Source of the DNA: Carya illinoinensis
Taxonomy: Eukaryota; Streptophyta; Magnoliopsida; Fagales; Juglandaceae
Reading direction: 5' to 3'
Length of the DNA: 64,000 bases
Assembly: GCF_018687715.1 (NCBI RefSeq)
Contig: NC_056762.1
Coordinates: 27,344,364 to 27,408,363, forward strand
Shown here: in pieces, positions 54,495 to 64,000 of the stretch
Position numbering within the stretch: position 1 is the stretch's first letter
Layout of the letters: each line of letters opens with the position of its first letter
The notes under the pieces: generated by a model
Told to the model about the DNA's origin: nothing
What the model saw: only the letters and a program-made list of their open reading frames with translations
Databases searched by the model: none
Made by a program: the position numbers and the translations under genes

Positions 54495-55649
54495 AGTACA
54501 CCTTAGAAGCTCATTATCATTTTATTGTAGACATGTTAAAGGTTACTGCGCTGTGACTCAAGGAAGTTTGTGAGACCCTTAATGAATCCAATGATGGGGG
54601 ACTCCACTTCATTGCAATTTAAGAAAGATATGGGTTTCGTCTCGTGGTATCTCAAGCAAGCTCGAAATTCCTCACTTGAAACCAAAAAGGTCACTGAAGA
54701 GTTAGGACTGACAGAGCTAGATCCCTGAAGGACAAGGGGAGTTTTTCTAAGTCTAACTAAAGATGGAACCTTGTTGTTGGAACACTCGATTCTGTGAAAG
54801 AATGTTTTTGGCAAGCACAAAAAGAAAACAAAAGGAGAAGGGAAAAAGAGTACATTTTGATGACAGACAAATGATGGTCCCATGTTTTTGGGAGTTTATG
54901 AGACAATTATGTTTTTTAAAAGATTTTATGAAATCTGCTATTTTGGGATTTTATGCTACGATGCCATGATATATATTTTATTCTATTTGACCTAAGTAAA
55001 ATTTTCACTGTGATATATTGCATACTGCTAGATTAATAGGTGCATTGTATCATAACTATCATGTATGGGGTATGTAGCCTTGTGTTACATGTCCTAACAC
55101 TTCAGTCACTATCCAATCTCAAACGGGAGCTGGGGCGTCACACGAACAAATTATAAAAATATATCAATGGAAACTATACTCAAATAGAAACAAATAATAT
55201 GGAGGAAGTTTCATGAGAATCGACTTACAATGATTTCGAAAAAATAAAGCAAGAACAGGCAAAAAAATTGCTAGAAACTTCCACTTGAGTTCTCTTCAAG
55301 TAAGTCAAAGAAAAGTGATAAAAGGGTGAAGGGGCTACAATGGAAGACCTATATTAGAGGAGAGGGCTGATGGGGGATGGGTGAATGATCACTTGATGGG
55401 GAGTTTGTAGCCAAAACAATGGACAAAACCATAGGCAACTCAACAAAGTGGGGTGGTGGTATTGGGTGGCTGTTTGGACTCCTATACATGTGCTATTATG
55501 GATGACATGTCAGCCATAGGACAACCTAGGGAGGTGGGGGACACTTTCTCAAGAAGCTTTGGATGAGTGATCCTTTTTTATGGGCCTAAATGAGCCTTAA
55601 CTAAAAGGGCCTCGCTTTAGGATTTAAATAGGGTTTGGTTTAGGGGATG

Positions 55650-55975
55650 ATTGGGGGAATGTGATGAGATGAAAGTTTTGTGAATAGTAGTAAGATAATT
55701 TATGAATAGTATTGAGATAGTTTGAGTTGAGTATTTATTGAGTTTTGGAAAATGAGAGAGAAACAATTGAATAAAAAATATTATAAATCTAAAAAATTGT
55801 TAAAACATAATTTTTTAATAATATTTTTGTTTTGCGATTTGAAAAAGTTGAATTATTTTTTATTTAGAAGTTTGAGAAATTTGTAATGATTAGTTTGAAT
55901 GCGTTTGTGTTTAAATGATTTTTGGGAAGGAAATGAGATGACATGAGACGGCATGAGATGACAGGAGATGGAAAT
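55650..55975. mobile_element. MITE, GATGAGAT family, inside the outer LTR
   Basis: Opens GGAATGTGATGAGATGAAAG and closes GAGATGACAGGAGATGGAAA, with core TGAATAGTATTGAGATAGTT, AAAAAATTGTTAAAACATAATTTTTTAATAA; this is the reverse complement of the family arrangement at 28725-29060. Confidence 0.55.
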
Positions 55976-56938
55976 TATTTGCAAGCATCCCTGTTCTGTT
56001 TCTAGCAAGCCAAATTCTAATTTTTCTTAGCCTATTGAAATTACCAAGATATAAAGGAATAAACGAGGGTATAATAGCATGTATTTGAGTGGTTAATAGT
56101 GTTTGGAAGCAATTTAATCAAATGATTAATCCACTAAGCTAAAACAGGCCATTTAGGGTTTGGGGAAACAATTTAGGGTTTTGACTTCCATCATGGTTTT
56201 AGGGTGTCAATTGAGTCTCAAAAGTTTGGAGTTTCACTAGGGTTGAAACCCTCTTTTGTTTGGTCACAAAGTGTTTGGTTGGATGGAATAGTTTTTGGCT
56301 TAGGTGGCGTGATCATAATGCTTAATTTTCCTTCAATTCCTTCACATTTTCATCTCATGGTTCCTCTTAGTGCCAAATATCTGTCTTATGTTATTCATCA
56401 AGTATGGTTAAGATCTTGCCGAGTGTACACTAAAAACTCTCCAAGGATATTTTGGACAAAAATCGATCAGGGATTTGATAATTGTCTGAACCGGGTGCCA
56501 CATGGCGCAATCTTGGGTGTTACTATTCACCTAAACATGGCAAAAATAAACATTTTACAATAAAATCTTAAATAATCATATGTGTCTAGTGGTTGAATTT
56601 GTTTCGTAAAATTCAACTCCTAAGTGCCTCAATTAAATCAAAGGCATTTCCAAGCACTTTTCATCCGAAAAATGAAAAACATATTATTGCACTGTAAAAT
56701 TATTAGTATTCATCTCAAACTAATGATGCAATTCATTTCTCAATCTTATACTTCTAAGTACCTCAGATAATTTAAATGACACTTCTATCACCATAGCGAG
56801 TAGAAACTAACTATGATGACAGACTAAAACCTAAATAGTCACTCGATCCATGAAATCTTTCTTGGGATTTCATGACACTCCTAAGGTCTAAAGAAATTTA
56901 TTGACTAAATTTTTCGCAAGCTATTACATTGCACTAGG

Positions 56939-57968
56939 GCAAGCAAAGAGTAAAGGGGAAGTGCTTGCCCATGGGGTAGAAAGGTTCACGCTCAAGGCAA
57001 AAATGAGCATTGGTACCTGAAGCATGCAAAGAGGGCTTGCTCTGGGGTGAGCTTTGGTGCCATTGTTCCTCAGTAATGAGTCCATGAGGATCCGCAATGC
57101 CAAGAGTGCCAGCCAGTTAGCGACACCCCAAACCTTACTCTTGGTTGGGCGCATATTCTTAGGAAATGAGCATAAGCCAATTGAAGTAAATTACAGTGCA
57201 ATAGGTAAATGGATTAGTCAGAGAGCAATACTTGATGTACCAGATATTTGTACCAGTTAGAAAATTTAACCTTCAATATTAATATCCATATGTCATCATC
57301 ACTCTACTCATATGAAACTCGTGGTAACATGCCGTAGGAATGGCGCGAGGACTCCTCAACCTATCCGTGATTAACGATACAGTGAGACTCAATACTTAGA
57401 AATTGCATCATCATCATCAAATCATAATATTCAAACTCATCATCTCAAAATCACAACGTAAAGGTAATCGATAAACATAATGAAGAAAAATGTATTTTTA
57501 TGTAAGGAGGTGAGTTGTAGTACCTAAACTACCTGAACAGTAGTTTTAATGTTACAATAGTGATGGTGTTGATCCTTCCGTCGCAAGCCTTGAAGTCCCT
57601 TGCTTTGTTGAAAACTCTGACCAAAAGAGAGAATACACACTTTTTGATCTCAAGAGTGAGATTTTGGTTTTTGTCCAATGCCTTTTATACCTTGGGACCG
57701 TCACTCCTAGATTTGATGTTTGTTTGACTTTAGACATGCTCAAATGATAGACCTTCGATCTTAGTTGTCCATTTGCCCTTTGGCCTTGAAGGGTTGTAGA
57801 GATTGATTGGGACAAAGTGTGCATGTCCTTTGCAGTTTTCCTTGGGTCAAATCCAGCAGACCTTCCCCTAATAAGCGTCTCCAACTTCGCTCTAGACCAC
57901 AGCTCTGAGTTCAGAAAAGATGGCCTGTAGATATGTAATTTTTCTTTTCTACAGGTTCACTTTAGACG
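56939..57968 (-). other. Unresolved repeat-like interval
   Basis: Between two long LTRs. On the minus strand TATAAAAGGCATTGGAC (near 57690) followed by a long leader-like stretch suggests part of another LTR with its TATA box. Frames at 56924-57154 and 57552-57884 show no known motif. No ends identified. Confidence 0.3.
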
Positions 57969-60900
57969 TGTAACACCCCGCCTAAAAAGTTCTTTAGGCC
58001 TTGACCTTAGTAACATTAATCCTAGTTAATTAGGAGTTGGGCAATTTGAGAATAAGAAAATTTTGGATACTTGAATTGGAAAAAGGGCCGTACACTTTGC
58101 GCTTAGTAGAATTATTAGAAGATTCTAGCGCAATATTGATTTTGAGAAAAATGAAGATTTTTGCAGCTTGATTGGTTTATTATTTTTATTTTGGAGATTT
58201 TAGTGTTTATTAATTTTGATATAACATGCCAAGAGGCCGATGGAAGACTAACATACGTCATATTGGAGGGTTGCCACATTAATGAGTTAAGTAATTTGGA
58301 TTAAATATTTGATTGAATTGGAGAAGGCCCAAATAGTGGCTTACTAAGGGCCCAAGATTTCTGGGCATCTTTGCTTAGGTGAAACACTAAGAATTTACAG
58401 CCCTAATGCACTGAGGATGTGATGGGCTAAGGATAAGATGTTAAAAAGCCTTAGGGTCCAGTTGGGAGATATGGAAGTTTTAAACCTTTCTTGGAAGATA
58501 CTATAACATAGGCCTAATGTAATGGACATAAAACTATTGGGCCTAACCTAGTAAGAGTGAAGACCTTACGCCCAACTCGAAAGACATAAGATTTTAGGCC
58601 TCACTTATTGGACATAAGACTTTGGGCCTAACTTAGTAAGCATAAGGCCATTAGGCCTAACTTAGTAAGATTCAAGACTTTGGCCCAATTGAGGAAAGAC
58701 CCAAAGATTAGGGCCCAACCTAGTGGGACTTTGAGGACATAGATAGTCCCCACAAATTTGGACATAAGGTCCATATAATAACCCACTCCAAAGCGAGCAA
58801 TGCTACATGCAGTCCCCATTTGGGGACTGCAATGTAGTTATAGGCAATTTTATCTTTAAAATTTTTCAAAATTATTAAAATATCCCTCCTAAAATGATAT
58901 TTTTCTCTTTTAATAAAGGGTATACACATACAATCCCCACTTGAGGACTGCAAATAGAATTTTTCCTCCAAAGGCTACAACCGAGACTTGCACAAATGGC
59001 CCAACAAAAGCCCAACCCATTAAGGCCAAAGTCATGTATTTTATTTCATTCTTCCAATTGAAGCCTGCATGCACCACACCATTGCTTTTCCTAAGAAGTT
59101 CCACATGCCCCTAAGGTTCCCACTTGACCATAATTAAGTTTCTAACTTGAGTTAAGGGCATTAATCAATTTACACATGATTAGTGACCTCTAAACCATGT
59201 TTTAAGCTTAATTTTTTCTTCAAATCTTTTCCCACATTTTTTATTTGAAATTTATTGATTTTATTATTTATTTTCATTAGTCTTATACTAATTTAGAAGT
59301 CTAATCTTGACCCAACACATGTCAATAGAAGCAAAGCCATGTCAATGCTCAAGTTACCACCAATCAACACCTAGGTGCACCTTCATATGCATTGCACTAA
59401 ATCACTTCCTAGCCCACGCCACATATAGCATTTTCTCAAGGAAAATTTTGTGATTTACACCTCACCTTAACCCTCCTAATTCAGCTCTATCATTGGACGA
59501 ACTGACTCCAAGAAACCAAGCCAAGAAATCCAACTAATTCCATTACAAGCCTAGTTGAAACCAAACCTTTCAATTGAATTTTCTGCACCTATTTTGGTCA
59601 CTACCCCACACCACCCCCTCGTCTTTTGCCCCTTGGAAGTGCTTCAAAGCACTCAAGTGATAACTTACCCAATTACCTCCCCAAGGCAGCCCAACTAATT
59701 GGCTCAAATAGAGGCACTCACTTGAAATCACTTGGTTGAACCATCACCCATTTCACCCCTTTCTTTTTCTGCCCAAGCATGATCACTTGACAGCCACTCA
59801 TGCCTCTCTCTTCCTCAACTGAGAAAGCCTTCAAATTATGTTCATAATTTCCCCAAATCAGACCAAGAGGATGGGACAAAAGAGGATAAAAAATCTAGAT
59901 AGCTTTGAAGGAAACCCAAAATCGTAGGCTATGACTTGCTTGTCTTGTGAACTTTTGTTTCGAAAATCTGAATCATGTAGGCCTTGCACCTATTTACGTC
60001 TTATAGCTCTCTTCCATGATGAAATTTTGACACTTTAGACCATTATTGAACTGAACCAAGTGACATCACCCTTGGCATTTTGCACTCAAGCACTCCACCT
60101 CCCACCAACTACTCCTATTCACTTCCTTGGAGCCAAAACCAACATTTCCCTCCCCTCTTGAAGCCTATAAATACCTCCCTCACTTCCTTATTTCTCCACA
60201 CCTCTCCTCCAAGCCTTGTCTTGATTCTTGAGAGCATTTCTCCCCCCTAGTGAGCAATAGATTAAACCAAGGGAAGTTCTTGAGAGTTCTTGAGTGAAGT
60301 TATTTCGGGAGTTTTAAGGGCCACGATTTCTATAAGTAATCTTGACATATCTTTTGTTAAGTATTAGAATGACATGTTAGGCTTTAATTTATGGAATGAG
60401 AATGAGGTTTTGATTGATTTTAATTAAGGTTTAGCATGATAATGTCAAAACATCAAATTCGATTCCAGGTCAGATTTGATGTTTTGATGAAATAAATTAC
60501 GTTGGGTCAAATTTGTAGCCATGGAACGACTTGATATGATTTTATATGATTCATTAATATCTTGGAATGAATTTTTAAGGCCTAATTTTGAGTTGGAAGC
60601 ATGCCATAATAGGATTTAATTCTATCTTGTGTTGAACATCTGGATGCATCGATTTTGATTAGTTTATGCTTAACTTATAGAGCTTTGATTATTTTACCTA
60701 AGCATGAATAATGTGCATTTAGAAAATAATTTTGATTGAGATAAGAATGTAAATGCATGATTTAACTAAGTTTGAAACATCTTTGGGTAAGGAAAGCTAG
60801 AAATATCATGCATATGCTTAATGGGTCGTTTAGTGAGGATTAAGGTCTTAAAGCCATGTTTAAGTGTTGGGATGAACTTGTATGACCTGATGCCTTAGTC

Positions 60901-61355
60901 TTAATTATCCTTAAGGTTATAATTCTATTATAACTTGATGAATTTGAGTACACATGCATCCATAGAGGTTGAATAATTGAAATCACGCCTTAATGCAATG
61001 CATGGCATAGGTTGAGTGTGATTAGCATAGTTGCACTTTGATTTTTGAAATTCTAAGGTTATTTATGGATGTAGAACATAAAAAATATAGGTTTTGTGAG
61101 GTTTGGTAAAACTCTTGGGGCCCAATAGCAAATAGTGAAAATTTAGGGCCTCGGTGAAATTTTGCTAAGTATAGGGGTAGTTTTGGAAATACAAGTTCTT
61201 GAACCCTTTTGATTATGAACTTCTTTCTCACTTATGCAATTCCTAACTTAGAACACAACTCTTATTATAGTCGCACCAATTTTCTAAGCACCCGACAAGT
61301 TTGTAAGTTAGCTTCTAACTTACTCTTAGATCATATGATACATCATCGAGCATTT

Positions 61356-63496
61356 TTTTTTTTTAATCACCAAAGAAACATAGTTTTATTCATCAAAACA
61401 TCAATTACATCAAAGCATCATGACTAATAACTTGAGAAACAAACTCAGGAAAAGAATGCCACCAAATTACAAGATCATCTATATGCCATGAATGTCTAGC
61501 TAAACAATGAGCCACAGCATTGGCCATCCGACCCTTATGCTTAATAGAAACTTTAGGAAATCTTTGCAAGAGCCTTTTGATCTCAAAGACCAAGTTCCCC
61601 CATATAGACTCCTGATTTGTAGCAAGACTTTGTACCACCAAAAGGGAATCTAGTTCCACCTCGAGCTCAGCAATTTCCAGAGGTAAGCAAATTTGAAGGC
61701 CTCTTAACACAGCCAGAAATTCAATCTCCATTGGATCTGTTACTTCATGTTCTGGTTTACTAGCTGTGAAGATCACATGTCCCTTCTCATCTCTTAGAAC
61801 CATTCCTACTCCCGAGCTGCACTGGTCCTGAAAGATAGCACCATCAGTATTAAGCTTCAAGGCCCCTACCTGTGGAGCTGTCCAATTGCACACAGGCTTT
61901 AATCCCTTTCTCTGCTCTGCTATGGCTGATTTCTGTTCTTGCTGAAGTGAAAAAGCTTGATCCATAACTTGCTGAGGAGACCATCTTTGCTGCTCAAAAA
62001 GAAGTTTATTCCTTCTGTGCCATAACCCCCATGTGCATAATGCCATTTGTTCCATCTCCTTTTCCTTTTTGCTTAATGCCAACTGAAGCATAATCTGGAC
62101 AAAATCCAATAATCCTGAAGCATTCTGCAGGAACCTGAGCTGATCCAACAATGCATCTTTAAAGGTCACACAATTAAGCAAAGCATGATTTGTATCTTCT
62201 TCTTCCAGTCTACACCATGGACACATAGCATCTGTCACCACCTTTTTAACTAGCAGATTCTTTAAAGAAGGTAAACCTTCTTTACAAACCCCCCATACAA
62301 AAATTTTCACTCGAGTAGGAACTTGCATTTTCCATATTTTCCTCTACATGGTTGTCTAATCTTCTCGAAATGATACCTCTCCTTCTTGATTACTGGCAGC
62401 ATCAGCCAAGAATAGTCTATAAGCACTTCTGACACTAAACTGACCACTCTTCTCATGTTCCCATACCAACTCATCAGGCCTACTAATAGAGGTTAACACC
62501 ATATGCAACACTTCTTCAGCTTCCCTTGGAGGTAAACATCTTCTAAACTTTTCCACATCCCAACTTCGAGTTTTGTCATCAATTAATTCAGAAACCTTCC
62601 AGTTTAATTGGGACTGAGTAGTGGAACCCGAGACAGGCACCAGTTTATGGTTTGGTAACCAAAAGTCAGACCATATATTAATGGTCTTACCATCTCCAAC
62701 CCTCCACTTACAACCTTTCAGGAGCTGATGCTTAGCTTCCCATATACCCCTCCACACAAAAGAAGGATTTGCTCCTAGTTTGGCCTCTTTAAAACTTGTT
62801 GAATGAAAATATCTAGCTTTATATAATTGATGTAGCAGCAGACTTTCTTCTTTAAGGATATGCCAACTCTGCTTTGCAAGAAGGGCCAAGTTAAAGGTCC
62901 TTAAATCCTTAAAACCCATCCCTCCATGCAACTTGGACTTACACATTTTCCTCCAACTAACCCAACTGATTTTATTTTCCTCTTTTCTCTGCCCCCACCA
63001 AAATCTAGCTATCAAACTTTCCAACTTTGAACACAAAGAGGCAGGTAATTTAAAGCAACTCATGGTGTAAGTTGGAATTGAGAGGGCTACTACCTTTATA
63101 AGTACTTCTTTACCCCCTTGAGATAACAATTTTTCCTTCCACCCTTGTAATTTAGTCCACACCCTATTTTGCAGCCCAGAAAAAGCTTGATGCTTTCCTC
63201 TACCCACCATTGGAGGCAATCCCAAATACTTATCATAATTTTGCTGCTGTTGAACACCCCAGAACTGCATAATCTCAGCTTTAGTAGTAGAGGAGACATT
63301 CTTGCTAAAAACCATAGAAGTTTTGTCTTTGTTCACCACTTGTCCTGAAGCTTTTTCATAAACCTCCAATAAATGAAGAATATTTCTATTAGTTTGTGCT
63401 GTGGCCCTGCAAAATAACACACTGTCATCTGCAAACATAAGGTGATTAATCTTTGGAGCACCTCTGCATACACAGATCCCTTCCACTACATCTTTG
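61356..63496 (-). mobile_element. Young 5'-truncated LINE insertion
   Basis: Flanked by perfect 16-bp target duplications ACATCATCGAGCATTT (61340-61355 and 63497-63512), with a poly(A) tail seen as T-run next to the left copy. 2141 bp long; truncated within the reverse transcriptase. Frame continuity is better than in any other element of the window, so it is probably the most recent datable insertion. Confidence 0.92.
61405..63496 (-). pseudogene. LINE ORF2 C-terminal half (RT-zf-RVT-RNase H), two stops
   Basis: One continuous minus-strand frame. It opens in the RT palm with NHLMFADDSVLFCRA (catalytic FADD intact, about 63430), then YEKASGQVVNKDKT, YLGLPPMVGRGKHQAF, GGKEVLIKVVALSIPTYTMS, FWWGQRKEENKISW, WKVSELIDD and GQFSVRSAY. 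Two TAG codons at about 62355 and 62343 break it between SFREDTTM-type and RKIWKMQVPTRVKIF. zf-RVT continues (KIFVWGVCKEGLPS, CPWCRLEEEDTNHALLNC) and RNase H is full (ALKLNTDGAIFQD, EIEFLAVLRGL, VELDSLLVV, NAVAHCLARHSWH), ending at 61408-61405. The apparent ATG at 63510 belongs to the target duplication of the host LTR. Confidence 0.85.
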
Positions 63497-64000
63497 ACAT
63501 CATCGAGCATTTGATTACTTGTTTACATGACATATGAAATTCTCACCAATTTAGTGTATTGCATCTATAAAATGTTATTTTTACATGAAAGCTTGCTACA
63601 CATGCACATGTCATGAAATACATTTTTTAGGTATAGCATGAAAATGAAATTTGTCATGACCCCAAAGGTTAGGATGGGGAATTATCCTAGTGGAACTCCT
63701 ATATCCACTCTGGAGTGAGTAAAAATGGAGTGGCAATCCCTAGGTTGATAAAGAATCATCAATAGGCTTTGAATGGATTCTTTATAAAGAATGCCGGAGC
63801 GAAATTGTATATGGCACCTAATGTTGGTGGGTGCATACATTATGATGAAATGTTATGACAATGATATGTTATGATGAAATGATACCAATGCATTGAGAAT
63901 GATGTCTGCAGACAAAGACGTAGTGTCAACTTGAGTTGTGCTCCGGTAACCGACAGGTGCTCACAATTCATATGAGAAACTGTGTTGCTACCATACATAT

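Larger units (their letters stand above)
46573..55142 (+). mobile_element. Solo LTR, family A2, with two nested insertions
   Basis: It begins TGTGACGACTAGGAATTTAG and ends GGAGCTGGGGCGTCACA; perfect duplications CGAAC lie at 46568-46572 and 55143-55147 although 8.6 kb apart. After removing the LINE (about 48668-51350) and the solo LTR B (52508-54494 plus one AGTAC), about 3.9 kb of LTR remains. Its second half matches 57969-64000 (GTCACGACCCCAAATG..., then CCTAGTGAACTCCT) and the solo LTR 14409 (ACTACCATTCCCTC, GGAATGGTAG). No coding sequence of its own. The frames at 47184-48025 look unrelated to known proteins. Confidence 0.8.
39400..56938 (-). mobile_element. Outer long LTR (family A1), heavily nested
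   Basis: On the minus strand the LTR starts TGTAATAGCTTGCGAAAA at 56938 and its 3' part ends near 39400 (CAACACTTCAGAATC...CAATCCCAAGCAAAATCTAGG, comparable with the end of the solo LTR at 17251). Parts belonging to it: 55148-56938, 45652-46567, 42434-43213 and about 39400-40045. When the insertions are removed, these parts follow the order of the 14409-17251 LTR. No coding sequence. Terminal duplications were not found, so its ends may be eroded. Confidence 0.6.
57969..64000 (+). mobile_element. Long LTR family A2, right end outside the window
   Basis: Begins TGTAACACCCCGCCTAAAAA; the preceding pentamer is AGACG. It runs through sequence shared with 13550-14400 and, near 63655, through CATGACCCCAAAGGTTAGGA, matching 51800 in the 46573 LTR. 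It is interrupted by a LINE at 61356-63496. The first 3.4 kb have no gene; frames at 58628-59104 are incidental. The direct repeat of GGACTGCA(A)T/CCCCA(C/T)TTG at about 58810 and 58935 is a short internal duplication. Confidence 0.7.

Noticed and set aside
39400..56938. Target duplication of the outer LTR
   Set aside because: TTGCA follows 56938, but no TTGCA could be placed next to the decayed end near 39400.

Overview
This window is nuclear DNA from a flowering plant, probably a woody eudicot. I suspect Fagales (walnut/pecan relatives) because of a recurrent AT-rich MITE with GTTTGGAT ends, but the sequence does not prove this. It contains one intact host gene embedded in old, nested transposable elements. 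No rRNA, tRNA or CRISPR loci were seen.

Layout. 1-1875: 3' part of a CACTA transposon with transposase relic, subterminal palindromes and terminus. 1876-12009: a dead Ty1/copia element (gag and protease on the left, integrase tail, RT and RNase H on the right, 3' LTR 11785-12009) split by an inverted, internally deleted Ty3/gypsy element. One copia/gypsy junction is present twice. 12060-12590: unidentified decayed coding fragment. 13550-19297: relics of a long-LTR family with a clean solo LTR at 14409-17251 (5-bp duplication ATAGC). 22246-28186: an almost full-length LINE carrying a 60-bp tandem repeat and a tandem pair of ~174-bp LTR-like units.

29960-37213 (minus): a complete nine-exon ubiquitin C-terminal hydrolase gene (UCHL3/UCH3 type, 236 aa, all catalytic residues present). 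Its introns hold a SINE with a perfect 15-bp target duplication, a truncated LINE, a plastid ycf1 fragment inside that LINE, and stacked microsatellites. Immediately upstream, about 36 bp beyond a TATA box, sits a 1.3-kb hAT-type element (37342-38652) carrying non-transposon, possibly captured, coding sequence.

39400-56938: a nested tower. A minus-strand long LTR is broken by three solo LTRs and a LINE tail; one of those solo LTRs (46573-55142) contains another LINE, an LTR relic and a further solo LTR. 57969 to the window end: another long LTR interrupted by a young LINE (61356-63496) with a 16-bp target duplication and a frame open except for two TAG codons.

The only gene likely to make a working cellular protein is the deubiquitinase. 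The rest records insertion, LTR-LTR recombination and transition-type decay. All boundaries were read by eye; exact terminal coordinates are certain only where a target-site duplication is quoted.
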